Below are positions 58,401-60,912 of a DNA stretch of 64,000 bases, in pieces (the stretch's first letter is position 1; the number at the start of each line of letters is the position of its first letter). The position numbers and the translations under genes were made by a program. The DNA is taken from assembly GCA_035772405.1 (NCBI GenBank), contig JAYKKM010000148.1, positions 421,501 to 485,500 on the forward strand, read 5' to 3'. The notes beneath the pieces were generated by a model. The model did not search any database and was not told the DNA's origin. It saw only the letters and a program-made list of their open reading frames with translations. Source of the DNA: Chrysogorgia sp. JL179-B06 (lineage: Eukaryota; Cnidaria; Anthozoa; Scleralcyonacea; Chrysogorgiidae).

Positions 58401-59276
58401 AATTAATTTAATTATTAATTATATTATACCTCAACTATAAATTGTCCAATCAAACAGCTAGATTTGTACCATGTGACCAGGGGTATAACAGTGAATTCCC
58501 CTCTGTGGAGGGGTATTGTGCGAAACCAAATACCATATGCACAAAAACCAAATAACATGCACGTAAATCGAGCCTGTAAACAATGGAGGAACAACAAGAC
58601 GTTTCAAGGCTGTATTCAAGATGGTTTCGGTATAATATATCATTTATAGACCCTCCGCTCGGGGAATTCGTCGAAATATTACTGCTTGGGTAATTTTTCG
58701 TCGATTTCCCCTTGCTCCAAGTCTATAAATGATAAGTATTAGATTTTGCCTTTTTAGGGGATATACTTCATGGTAACAATACATATAGTCTCCCACCATA
58801 CAGTATTTTACAGTTAGGATTAGGGTTACGATTAGGGTTATGGTTATGGTTAGGATAAAAAACAGATGGAAACCATGTCTAGTGTTGCCATGAAGTATAC
58901 ACCCTTTTTAGTGCACTAATTATAATATTCACATGAATTTTTACTTTTTCTATGTTCAAAGGATACGCCTATCTCATTCACTGCTATATCTTGAAAGGAA
59001 TCAAAATATCTTCTCCAGCTTACAGGTGTATAATCTCGTTTACGTTTCAACAAACTAGCTCCTTCACCAACTCCATCCCCTCGTCCATCCCTTTAGTTTA
59101 CAAAGCATAGTTTATAATTAGGATAATAATAAGAAATATATAATATCCATCACTGAATAACGAATACAGTGCTTCAATAACATTTTCAAATTTTCTATTA
59201 ATTACTTGGAGTTTGATAGTCCATGAGGCAATCTCTTTTTCAGAAATTCGCGCTGAAAATCAGATCGACTCGCCAT
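13957..59276 (-). CDS. PPME1: Protein phosphatase methylesterase 1 (PME-1), 15 exons
   Basis: This serine hydrolase removes the methyl ester from the C-terminal leucine of the PP2A catalytic subunit. Fifteen exons with GT donors and AG acceptors, all in compatible phase, sum to 1269 nt (422 residues plus stop). The family's landmarks follow in order: KRKRDYTPVSWRRYFDS, FRIYKSG, LLHGGG, LALDIRGHG, PPPIILVGHSMGG, VVDVVEGTA, EKAIEWS, SGQLRN, KTEHFW, PKLLLVAG, RLDKEL, GHAVHED, SRHKFAE. The triad is Ser156, Asp181 and His389. Human PPME1 has 386 residues; the extra length is mostly exon 10. Introns are large because of transposons. The start was chosen from the only ATG exon that splices in phase to exon 2. 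Confidence 0.95.
14193..14692. mobile_element. piggyBac-like MITE with long inverted arms
   Basis: Flanked by TTAA (14189-14192 and 14693-14696). It begins AGGGATACTCCAGCCAAAA and ends with the complement; inversion extends about 150 bp. It lies in PPME1 intron 14. The 73-codon frame inside is not credible. Confidence 0.8.
14876..14940 (-). CDS. PPME1: PPME1 exon 14
   Basis: Encodes GKFQLQILPKCGHAVHEDD and ends PDK. It carries the catalytic histidine (GHAVHED). The upstream AATAG acceptor was preferred over a closer CAG because only it gives the family GKFQ motif in frame. Confidence 0.93.
15160..15235. repeat. 33-bp direct tandem duplication
   Basis: The unit ATTATTACTTATTGGATTCC with CTCTGAGCCCAA following occurs twice in tandem. 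It is in PPME1 intron 13 (14941-16413). Confidence 0.7.
15690..15935. repeat. Interspersed repeat with 33-bp minisatellite
   Basis: TACATTTAGTGAGTAGC units repeat about 2.5 times at 15728-15800. The following block, with TTGGTATAATATATCATTTA near 15900, is shared with 58560-58650, so this is a dispersed element. No gene. Confidence 0.6.
16414..16458 (-). CDS. PPME1: PPME1 exon 13
   Basis: A 45-nt micro-exon encoding RDRLDKELTVAHIQ, matching the DRLDKDLTIGQMQ segment of the family. Phases are 1 in and 1 out. A decayed copy of this exon is found at 24150-24196. Confidence 0.9.
16577..16788. repeat. MITE with telomere-like interior
   Basis: Inverted ends (GGCTAAAAGGAAGACTCAA with its complement near 16755-16785) enclose degenerate CCCTAA/TTAACCC repeats at 16625-16725. 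It lies in PPME1 intron 12. It is not a chromosome end. Confidence 0.65.
16790..17055. repeat. Probable SINE/interspersed repeat
   Basis: The end GGAAAACCGAGTACCCGGAG resembles a dispersed repeat seen in many invertebrates, and the block is GC-richer than its surroundings. This is a recollection of a repeat type, not an identification; only one copy is visible here. Confidence 0.35.
17210..17275 (-). CDS. PPME1: PPME1 exon 12
   Basis: Encodes WFNDMSRLFLSSPVPKLLL and VA, matching the family WFRGLSNLFLSCPIPKLLL region that leads to the substrate-pocket strand. Donor GGTATGT, acceptor ATTTAG. Phase 1 on both sides. Confidence 0.92.
17386..17495 (+). mobile_element. SINE-like fragment, family 2
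   Basis: GGAGCTTGGAGTAACAGACG, GATCGTCAAACTC and CCGAGTCCCAGACCGGGAAC also occur, with small changes, at 29130-29280 and 44230-44400, so this is a dispersed family with a tRNA-like part in longer copies. Confidence 0.6.
17560..18060. mobile_element. TIR element, GTCCGGAAAAA ends
   Basis: Arms 17565-17636 and 17979-18050 are inverted and include CGTAGACGGTCGGACACCTC. The interior has no ORF. It lies in PPME1 intron 11 (17276-19202). Confidence 0.6.
18340..18990. repeat. Two small inverted-repeat blocks
   Basis: 18350-18475 is a palindrome-like block around GGTCTGTACGGTAAA. 18680-18990 has nested inverted pairs (GGTGAATATCGGTGAATAAA with its complement; GGTGATTATCGAGAAATAA with ATTTCTATAATCACC). 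Both are non-coding MITE-type sequences in PPME1 intron 11. Confidence 0.5.
19203..19260 (-). CDS. PPME1: PPME1 exon 11
   Basis: Encodes EQCEYRWKIDLSKTEHFWK, equivalent to the family YTWRIELAKTEKYWDG segment. It enters in phase 0 and leaves in phase 1. Confidence 0.92.
19459..19540. repeat. 10-bp tandem repeat GCGGTCAATG, about 8 copies
   Basis: GCGGTCAATG and the variants GTGATCAATG/GCGATCAATG repeat without spacers. It is in PPME1 intron 10 (19261-21929). Nearby, GCTAGAAAGTATACTTTAAA (19537-19556) recurs inverted at 21655-21675. Confidence 0.85.
20212..20298. repeat. Perfect hairpin, 40-bp arms
   Basis: Arms 20212-20251 and 20259-20298 are exact complements with the loop GGGGAAA. The arm starts CAATCTCGTTCCCAGAGCCT. 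GC-rich compared with its surroundings. Non-coding MITE or hairpin in PPME1 intron 10. Confidence 0.9.
20522..20914. mobile_element. piggyBac-like MITE (TTAA-flanked), third type
   Basis: TTAA at 20518-20521 and 20915-20918 flank AGTGCCTATCACCCAAAACT and its complement; arms are about 75 bp. Different TIR from the two TTAA elements at 10186 and 14193. No transposase. Confidence 0.78.
21192..21240. repeat. 49-bp near-perfect palindrome
   Basis: GTGATATTTGAAAATTGTGC and its complement surround a single central base. Located in PPME1 intron 10. Confidence 0.85.
21930..22179 (-). CDS. PPME1: PPME1 exon 10 with 11-residue repeats
   Basis: This 250-nt exon matches the poorly conserved, acidic, disordered insert of PPME1. 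It encodes about four copies of an 11-residue unit, ISETETSRLPM, from a 33-bp minisatellite (21966-22105), flanked by SSASVGNESSDDPRY and QDQVHDLKAM. The acceptor is GCTAG and the donor ATG/GTATGT. Phases fit exons 9 and 11. The repeat keeps the frame and explains why this protein is longer than human PME-1. Confidence 0.88.
22280..22815. repeat. Compound trinucleotide repeat
   Basis: About 530 bp of imperfect CTA/CTG/ACT triplets, including a 16-bp unit CTCCAACTGCACCTGG repeated four times near 22405-22465. The leucine-rich frame that runs through it is an artefact of the triplets. PPME1 intron 9. Confidence 0.9.
23175..23466. repeat. 292-bp palindrome with no loop
   Basis: The arms 23175-23320 and 23321-23466 are nearly perfect complements meeting at TTTC|GAAA. 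Ends AATGGACAATTTGCATT. A further inverted pair, GATAGATAATTAAAA (23472-23570), follows directly. PPME1 intron 9. Confidence 0.9.
23903..23968 (-). CDS. PPME1: PPME1 exon 9
   Basis: Encodes IRSGQLRNVESAKVSMQGQ and LV, aligned with SVKSGQIRNLESARVSMVGQ of the family. Donor AA/GTAAGT, acceptor CTATAG. Phase 2 in and out. Confidence 0.95.
24150..24196 (-). pseudogene. Relic of PPME1 exon 13 in intron 8
   Basis: On the - strand, AATAAAGAATTGACTGTTG resembles exon 13 (GATAAAGAACTGACTGTTG), and a donor-like GGTAT follows at the expected end after a small insertion. The frame contains a stop. It looks like a decayed duplicate exon; a chance match is possible because the segment is short. Confidence 0.4.
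24347..24605 (+). mobile_element. tRNA-derived SINE, family 1, copy B
   Basis: It starts GCTGTTGTGGTCTAGTGG (box A), followed by GACTCGGGTTCCATCCTGG (box B-like), then the same body as the copy at 6366-6625. In PPME1 intron 8, opposite to the gene. Confidence 0.82.
24780..25270 (+). mobile_element. 3' end of a non-LTR retrotransposon
   Basis: A frame near 24870-24960 encodes KHSLRYMGPKIW, the motif at the C-terminus of many LINE ORF2 proteins. An AATAAAGG and a (GATT)n tail (25219-25268) follow, as expected for a LINE 3' end. 5'-truncated and dead. Confidence 0.65.
25649..25739 (-). CDS. PPME1: PPME1 exon 8
   Basis: Encodes TALDALSAMQSFLKSRPKMF followed by NSLEKAIEW, nearly identical to the vertebrate region after the catalytic Asp loop. 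Enters in phase 1, leaves in phase 2. Confidence 0.96.
25868..26023. repeat. MITE with perfect 38-bp inverted ends
   Basis: AAATAAAATCAAACGTTTGT and the rest of a 38-bp arm are exactly inverted at 25986-26023. The centre is about 80 bp and non-coding. PPME1 intron 7. Confidence 0.8.
26445..26530 (-). CDS. PPME1: PPME1 exon 7 (nucleophile and Asp)
   Basis: Encodes MGGAIAIHTASQGLLPSLVG then LVVVDVVEG. The nucleophile Ser156 codon is split across the exon 6/7 junction (GHS|MGG); catalytic Asp181 is in VVDVVEG. Confidence 0.97.
27839..27907 (-). CDS. PPME1: PPME1 exon 6
   Basis: Encodes DIYHLIGTLYPQDPPPIILV and GH, the strand leading to the nucleophile elbow. Donor CACAG/GTATTT. Phase 2 in and out. 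Confidence 0.96.
28268..28402. repeat. Short inverted-repeat element
   Basis: GTGCGGGAAATGTTTTTTTC with AGTTAAATAGCTTCC is inverted at 28365-28402. About 38-bp arms, non-coding. PPME1 intron 5. Confidence 0.6.
28690..28850. mobile_element. SINE-like pair with tRNA box B
   Basis: GGTTCGATTCCCGTCAGGG (28811-28830) and an inverted CGGCAATCGAACCCGTAACC (28743-28762) are tRNA box-B-like, flanked by ATTTCTGAATCC and GATTCAGAAAT. These are two SINE pieces in opposite orientation, with no tRNA gene. Confidence 0.5.
28917..28968 (-). CDS. PPME1: PPME1 exon 5
   Basis: A 52-nt exon encoding DSRTFDDMNLATETLT, equivalent to ETKVKNPEDLSAETMA. The acceptor is CTATATAG, the donor AA/GTAAAT. Phase 1 in and 2 out, the only candidate found that links exons 4 and 6. 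Confidence 0.9.
29130..29280 (+). mobile_element. SINE-like fragment, family 2
   Basis: GGAGAGCTTGGAGTAGACAG, ACGATCGTCAAGCTC and GAGTCCCGTACAGGAATCG match the copies at 17386 and 44230. PPME1 intron 4. The region 29281-29759 shows nothing else recognisable. Confidence 0.6.
29760..31127 (+). mobile_element. Non-LTR retrotransposon plus SINE remnant, left copy
   Basis: A frame at 30160-30450 encodes a segment with ALERSQCREGKLIIPNSGL and LVNKFCEGILTSYL, typical of the C-terminal part of jockey/CR1-type ORF2 after the reverse transcriptase. (AAT)n at 30641-30716 and a SINE-like end at 31020-31127 follow. The whole block recurs inverted at 44535-45608. Dead. It directly abuts the Polinton. Confidence 0.65.
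31131..31597 (+). repeat. Polinton left terminal inverted repeat
   Basis: Reverse complement of 38831-41898 after removal of the Helentron-like insert; differences are few and mostly in A/T runs. It contains a TATAAATA at 31569-31576 pointing inward, mirrored at 38844-38851 in the right repeat, which may be promoters for the flanking genes. Confidence 0.88.
31952..32316 (-). pseudogene. Polinton ORF of unknown function, frame-broken
   Basis: Two overlapping - strand frames, 32095-32316 and 31952-32137, look like one gene shifted once near 32140. The first has VPIQLMKYELVIPPYVECGY, the second an arginine run (RRRRSSRG). I do not recognise the family. It lies 3' of the polymerase remnant, where the polymerase palm should be encoded, but no palm motif is visible. 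Confidence 0.4.
32344..35099 (-). pseudogene. Protein-primed family B DNA polymerase remnant (Polinton PolB)
   Basis: Polinton replicative polymerase spread over several frames of the - strand. In order: a lysine-rich N-terminus (34830-35099); a conserved N-terminal block with FEKHMQSN (34419-34739); an ELFTCEEIRNVYWECG block (34036-34221); a cysteine-rich region ending HYCYMKPL (33443-33994); the exonuclease domain with NGGRFDT (Exo II) and YYCCSDVN (Exo III region) at 32668-33393; and FHGCFYHGCPKC (32344-32550), the start of the polymerase part. Frame breaks near 34825, 34400-34230, 34030, 33450, 33395 and 32690 mostly fall on A/T runs. The palm motifs with catalytic Asp residues are missing, so it is dead as it stands. 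Confidence 0.85.
35140..35465 (+). pseudogene. Small Polinton ORF, unknown, one frame break
   Basis: Starts MAEIIHIEIYLNTHDGLPY at 35140 and stops at 35319; a second frame, 35259-35465, continues with a lysine-rich helix-like sequence (LKKRLKVLKKEIYN). Together they look like one gene of about 108 residues with a break in an A run near 35290. It is divergent from the polymerase, with only 40 bp between the starts. No family recognised. Confidence 0.5.
35452..36013 (+). CDS. Probable SET-domain protein in the Polinton, frame-broken
   Basis: The first frame starts MPRIKLPRKKRDN at 35452 (basic), overlapping the previous ORF by 14 bp; a second frame carries the domain, with the break in an A9 run near 35550. 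SET-like signals, in order: ITNAGDGLFAWKSPF (entry strand); YTGYKT; IDAYLTTHAAARYANNGR, which fits the core DA...ARYINHS motif; and ENFADYGLMV, which fits the E(L/F)..DYG motif. SET proteins methylate lysines. The usual NHS motif reads NNG and the catalytic tyrosine region is short, so activity is uncertain. Some large DNA viruses encode SET proteins; I cannot confirm relatives here. Confidence 0.6.
36060..36286 (+). CDS. Small basic Polinton peptide with GG motifs
   Basis: The reading frame ending at 36286 contains NSFINDFSKGIKMIKKLARQ and KKHFQKGGLVYRKPRN, rich in Lys/Arg. It is preceded by a 30-bp duplication with AAAAAAGACAACGAGGAGG, whose product contains GG, a site type cut by adenain-like viral proteases. 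It may be a core or membrane-lytic virion peptide; this is inference. The exact start and frame are unclear because of A runs. Confidence 0.4.
36318..36725 (-). CDS. Polinton ORF, 135 aa, with cysteine cluster
   Basis: Intact 135-codon frame with CKKCKGHCEC (about residues 90-99), a possible zinc site, and an acidic C-terminus. Its ATG overlaps the stop of the upstream ORF (ATGA at 36722-36725), which suggests compact viral gene packing. Family not recognised. Confidence 0.55.
   Translation of the reverse strand: MKSKDPDIDLNISNDQKIPEECIDFLRKACLHSCLHEKTIFPLKNKQIAIFFKSIDYDRRHCFYYECFNAIIALYFDFKSYNETVKYVCKKCKGHCECNVDYPNFYSINFKEIRSYNVINYLKQDITDCNEIIDE
36722..36961 (-). CDS. Polinton ORF, 79 aa, unknown
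   Basis: Starts MAAHSMCVIDITTFMRKINQ and overlaps the next ORF by 4 bp. Tyrosine/leucine-rich, no recognised domain. It could be the N-terminal half of a protein continued in the following frame. Confidence 0.45.
   Translation of the reverse strand: MAAHSMCVIDITTFMRKINQEGYLIYHEITQYSFLEAIYFWQLLGCGESKDEHNNSIYLLLLQISDYERRVQYKVTLEV
36977..37616 (-). pseudogene. Polinton ORF in three frames, possible structural protein
   Basis: The frames 37392-37616, 37168-37353 and 36977-37189 follow each other with no gap and no independent start logic, so they look like one broken gene of about 215 residues. Segments such as FTDYSLTYNNNRVDPSAPF and TRFTDLTYNLPADEDFILIQ are beta-rich. A penton or minor capsid protein is possible but not shown. 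Confidence 0.4.
37742..38059 (-). CDS. Polinton ORF, 105 aa, basic, unknown
   Basis: Intact frame rich in Lys/Phe/Ile (KMRRSLKRIYFVKHINIKKH). Base composition and position fit an element gene, but the AT-rich context makes chance frames common here. No family recognised. Confidence 0.3.
   Translation of the reverse strand: MKLYKFINYTLCLSFKKKEDFFTHFLKKFSLLSETQSLKTSLKYAYFFKMRRSLKRIYFVKHINIKKHRFYIFISGERSFIKNKILLETISKFKYLKNDTIIHIV
38413..38800 (-). pseudogene. Polinton ORF interrupted by a poly-G/C tract
   Basis: A - strand frame at 38413-38613 encodes a glycine run from the C tract at 38570-38593, then VPIYCINLEYLGITKYEHLL. The upstream frame, 38615-38800, has QCRDENLKDYYELSKRERS and CHGLDYL. 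They look like one gene whose frame is upset around 38660. The function is unknown. The homopolymer length is likely unreliable. Confidence 0.35.
39224..39288. repeat. 32-bp tandem duplication with TGACGTCA palindromes
   Basis: TTTATTCTCATGACGTCATG with ACTGTTTCAGTG following occurs twice in tandem. Each copy has the 8-bp palindrome TGACGTCA, identical to a full CRE site. Inside the Helentron-like element. Confidence 0.85.
40466..40770. repeat. Tandem duplication, about 165-bp unit
   Basis: GTGTCAGAGATTTATATACT opens both copies (40468 and 40637), and AACCCAGAACATTTTGGAGC recurs in each. Small indels distinguish the copies. Inside the Helentron-like element. Confidence 0.85.
41417..41452 (-). 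repeat. Inverted second copy of the Helentron 5' palindrome
   Basis: Read on the - strand, ACTCGGGCCTCCCCC...GAGAGCACGAGTCTTA matches the 5' palindrome of the element at 39069-39102 (ACTTGGGCTACCCCC...GGTAGCACCAAGTCTTA). It is either part of the element's structure or the start of a nested reverse copy. Confidence 0.65.
41899..42436. other. Rest of PPME1 intron 4, right side
   Basis: No exon or clear element was recognised between the Polinton edge and PPME1 exon 4. There are short C runs (42134) and an AATAATAATAAT run near 42310. Confidence 0.5.
42437..42494 (-). CDS. PPME1: PPME1 exon 4
   Basis: Encodes AKVTSLSHCQVLALDIRGH, matching the family VQCRIVALDLRSHG segment. Acceptor TTTTTTAG, donor CATG/GTAAAT. 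Phase 0 in and 1 out. Confidence 0.95.
42554..43205. mobile_element. TIR element in PPME1 intron 3
   Basis: GTGAAGTTGATCGTCC with GGTTGTTGTAGTCTT near 42562-42595 is inverted at 43160-43195. GGTGACTGACGTTTCGAC (42826) is inverted at 43125-43143. No transposase. It contains TATATAAAAG near 42980. Confidence 0.6.
43245..43337 (-). CDS. PPME1: PPME1 exon 3
   Basis: Encodes TFRIYKSGSSGPVLLLLHGG and GFSALTWSLFT, the first strands and the oxyanion HGGG loop. Acceptor CAATAG, donor ACT/GTAAGT. Phase 0 on both sides, 31 codons. Confidence 0.97.
43500..44215 (-). repeat. Interspersed repeat, copy 2 (inverted to 9340-10150)
   Basis: On the - strand it shares ITIKF, KPHEP and TETQNIA and the upstream non-coding blocks with the other copy. 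It lacks the 250-bp extra block found there. PPME1 intron 2. No intact gene. Confidence 0.65.
44225..44400 (+). mobile_element. SINE-like repeat, family 2, longest copy
   Basis: CTCAGAAAAATTATTCTGTG and GATGCTCTGACCATTGAGCT followed by ACCAAGACTCAGATGG. The reverse strand of the latter reads TTGGTAGCTCAATGGTCAGA, a tRNA A-box-like start. Copies at 17386, 29130, 31020 and 44535. Confidence 0.6.
44535..45608 (-). mobile_element. Non-LTR retrotransposon plus SINE remnant, right copy (inverted)
   Basis: Reverse complement of 29760-31127. A - strand frame near 45281-45472 has LIILPTFDYCDV, the FDYC motif of LINE ORF2 C-termini. It includes an (AAT)n tract at 44815-44875. Dead copy in PPME1 intron 2. 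Confidence 0.65.
45855..46283. mobile_element. MITE with ACCGTATTTCC-type ends
   Basis: TATCGTATTTCC at the left pairs with GGAAATACGGTA at the right. CTAATAAACGCCTCCC units repeat at the left end and AATAAACGCC recurs inside. TA at both ends suggests a mariner-type TA duplication. The same TAAATGCCC-type motif occurs near 55780 and 58290. Confidence 0.6.
46888..47298 (-). pseudogene. Gag fragment with zinc knuckle
   Basis: 136-codon frame with DLARSQEIADSYLARKIE, a typical gypsy gag segment, then CFCCCGQFPLHQG, a C2HC-type knuckle with altered spacing. It begins within a longer damaged gag. Confidence 0.7.
47806..48105 (-). pseudogene. Gypsy integrase N-terminal zinc domain, fragment
   Basis: Contains GLIRRGERIVVP (the RIVVP entry), GMNKASAPCRACTRM and IYRQM/CIGCQ-like remnants, as in the H2C2 domain that precedes the integrase core. 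Similar pieces at 48720-48932, 51189-51431 and 52548-52859 carry CIGCQPATPSKHNEPL. Confidence 0.65.
48511..48720 (-). pseudogene. Gypsy integrase catalytic core fragment
   Basis: PEEIKTDNGPPFNG is the second Asp motif of retroelement integrases (DNGPPFNG). The frame ends soon after. A matching but further damaged segment lies near 47690-47800 and another near 52440-52560. Confidence 0.75.
49034..50612 (-). mobile_element. LINE (jockey/CR1-like) inserted in the gypsy array
   Basis: The - strand encodes reverse transcriptase pieces: FRKLFSTETAL (50500-50610), AFDLIDHHLLLSKF (50290-50330), GVPQGSILVPVLFLIFINDL and YADY (49890-50288; the catalytic YADD is altered), then LQKRAARIILDADT (49600) and LWNSLPNYLKK (49330). 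A (CATT)n tail at 49034-49055 marks the 3' end. A second short LINE-tail insertion ending (CTAT)n splits it at 50335-50490. Confidence 0.85.
49890..50330 (-). pseudogene. Non-LTR reverse transcriptase fragment
   Basis: The 132-codon frame holds RT motif B (GVPQGSILVP) and motif C with YADY instead of YADD, followed by the SDHNRMILNESKTKAM segment usual in CR1/jockey elements. The change in motif C and the truncation make it inactive. Confidence 0.85.
50613..52784 (-). mobile_element. Ty3/gypsy-like fragments, scrambled, part 2
   Basis: Repeats the gag and integrase segments of part 1 in a new order: integrase zinc-domain piece (51189-51431), gag-like piece (51640-51960), a shared non-coding segment (50890-51190 and 52010-52470) and another integrase piece (52548-52784). 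The hAT element cuts the last one. No LTR pair found. Confidence 0.65.
52785..55080. mobile_element. hAT element with perfect 8-bp target duplication
   Basis: It starts CAGGGGCGGATCTAGG and ends CCTAGATCCGCCCCTG. CGTGGCGG occurs on both sides (52777-52784 and 55081-55088), the 8-bp duplication of hAT transposons. The 2.3-kb interior has no transposase frame, a direct repeat (53365-53460 with 53510-53610, GAGCTGTCTGGTTTTGAGG) and a nested palindrome (54426-54590). Non-autonomous. Confidence 0.88.
54426..54590. repeat. GC-rich foldback nested in the hAT element
   Basis: ACCCAGGCGCTTGTTTTGC and about 70 bp of arm are inverted at 54515-54590 (GCAAAACAAGCGCCTGGGT). The short loop contains ACAATTTAGC. 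GC-rich island in AT-rich surroundings. Confidence 0.85.
55081..56546. other. PPME1 intron 2 sequence with GATA microsatellite
   Basis: (GATA)n occupies 55366-55390 and 55417-55468, in a duplicated context GCGTTACGCATTATGCTTGC. A hAT-like end, AATCCGCCCCTG, lies at 55260-55271. 55470-56546 shows imperfect AATTCCAGGGGAGG repeats (56220-56400) and no gene. Confidence 0.6.
56547..57700. mobile_element. Tigger/pogo-like non-autonomous element
   Basis: TA dinucleotides flank CAGTAGAACCTGAGTTTTAC and its complement. CAGTAGAACC is a known Tigger/pogo-type end. Inner GACCACC motifs are also inverted. The 89-codon frame inside has no transposase features. 1,154 bp. Confidence 0.75.
57701..58755. other. 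PPME1 intron 2, repeat fragments
   Basis: 57890-58090 has degenerate repeats of AGCTATCCTACC. 58220-58330 resembles the TAAATGCCC/TTTATT ends of the 45855 MITE. 58430-58740 shares a block with 15690-15935. No gene seen. Confidence 0.5.
58756..58904. repeat. MITE with telomere-like interior, second example
   Basis: AGGGGATATACTTCATGG and its near complement enclose TTAGGGTTACGATTAGGG-type repeats (58816-58856). Same design as 16577-16788 but different ends. It lies 62 bp downstream of the PPME1 exon 2 donor. Confidence 0.6.
58967..59090 (-). CDS. PPME1: PPME1 exon 2
   Basis: Encodes a glycine-rich stretch, then LLKRKRDYTPVSWRRYFDSF and QDIAVNEIG, as in the conserved FSPVPWSQYF region. Acceptor ACTAAAG, donor GGC/GTATCC. 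Phase 2 in and 0 out. Confidence 0.95.
59206..59276 (-). CDS. PPME1: PPME1 exon 1 (start codon)
   Basis: Encodes MASRSDFQREFLKKRLPHGL SNS in phase with exon 2 (donor AA/GTAATT). An upstream ATG (about 59289) is followed at once by a stop. The N-terminus is poorly conserved in the family, so this start rests on splice phase and the KKRLP motif. Confidence 0.8.
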
Positions 59277-60881
59277 CACTAGCTCGCCATTTCCCCTTTC
59301 ACCAGTTGCATTGTTTCAACCTCGTACCCAGGGTTTTATCTCCGCTCTAGTAGTCGCCAGAACCATGTTGAGCCCGCCAACACCGCTAACCCAGCGGTAA
59401 CATGTTCGAACCATTTCGCGAAACGGTCGGAATTTTACGACGACATGTCACCGCTGGTTCTGGCGACTAGTATCTAGTGCGCACCTCATGTTATACACAA
59501 TATAAACCTTCGACATTATATTTAAAGAGATTTTAGAGCAACCTACGCTGCGACAAAGGCGACAAGCGTTGGAAAAGTCGCCAGAAGACTTGTAATTTTT
59601 TTAGGAGATGTAACGTTATTATCGACATATTCCAATAATCGTAGACGCGCGTTCAAAAGAAATAAATGAGTAAAATGACCAAAGAAGTGACCTGTCATAT
59701 CTTGACTAATGTCAACAAACCCTTTGTCATCCCTCCCTAATCTTTCGAGTCCGCCGAGCGTGTGAAAAGCCTGGGTACGAGGTTGAATAGAAGGTGGACT
59801 GGAAACGCGGCCAAAGTCTTTGTTCTATGTTTTTGTTCACGTTTATGCAAATGTATGCACTTTCACACTTGCTGAACACATTGTATTTTCTGTATAATGA
59901 AACAAGCAGCCATGGAATGGCAGAGTTTGGGTTTTGTCACTCAACAGTGCTGTATGCCTATCCTAACCCCCCGCCTTCCACACACAATATTACATCATTG
60001 AAATATTTAAATTAAAAGTAGGGTTAGTATTCCTTTATTTCAGTCAGTTAGGACTAGAGTTTTTGCGTCTGCGTCAGCAGAGCGTTATGTTATCGACCGA
60101 GATCGTTCACCTCGTCACTTTCCAAGCTCATGTGGTAATTTATATGAAATTTCTTTTATTTGATATTTCTAAAAGACTGACAATGCTAGAATATTGCTGT
60201 AAATTTAGAGAATTTTTAAAGATAAGTGCAATTTCTACTAAACGTTATAGTTAACTTTATTTCTAAATTTATAACAATATTGTATTGTAGCTAGCGTCTC
60301 CTACATTACAATAGTACTATTCAGTCTGCGTGCATTTGAAAATAGTATCTGAAATCCAATTAGGAAATAATTAAGTACCACTTATCAAGTATAGCTTTGA
60401 CTAATCCCTAATCACATCGTATCTATTTCTGTATCATATCATGTTATTTTTAATTAAGCTTCTCACGCAAGCGCCCGTACATGACATAAACATTGCAATT
60501 CTGTATCGCGACTAATCCCTCCACTCATAATAAATAACCAGACAATTCTTTTAGTTAGACAGTTGCTCTCCTCGCCTTGCAGCGATCACTCTGTTCATAA
60601 AGTTCTCTATCAATAAAGTTAATTTGAATTATGGCGTTTGTGTATCATTTGGTGTATTCACTAGCATTGCCTATATAGACGCTAAAGTTAAAGTATCATT
60701 TCCGCCAGTTCCGCTACCCCTGATCTATGTACGCACCTATTTTTATTTGAATTATGGCTAGGGAAGCTTCTGAATCCTGAGAAAATAACCTTGCTGTTTC
60801 TATGACGTAGTCTGTGTCCATTTCAAAAACTAGTTTTTTGTACAACCCCGTTGCTTTTTTGTAGTATGTTATATAATATGT

Positions 60882-60912
<31 letters not shown>

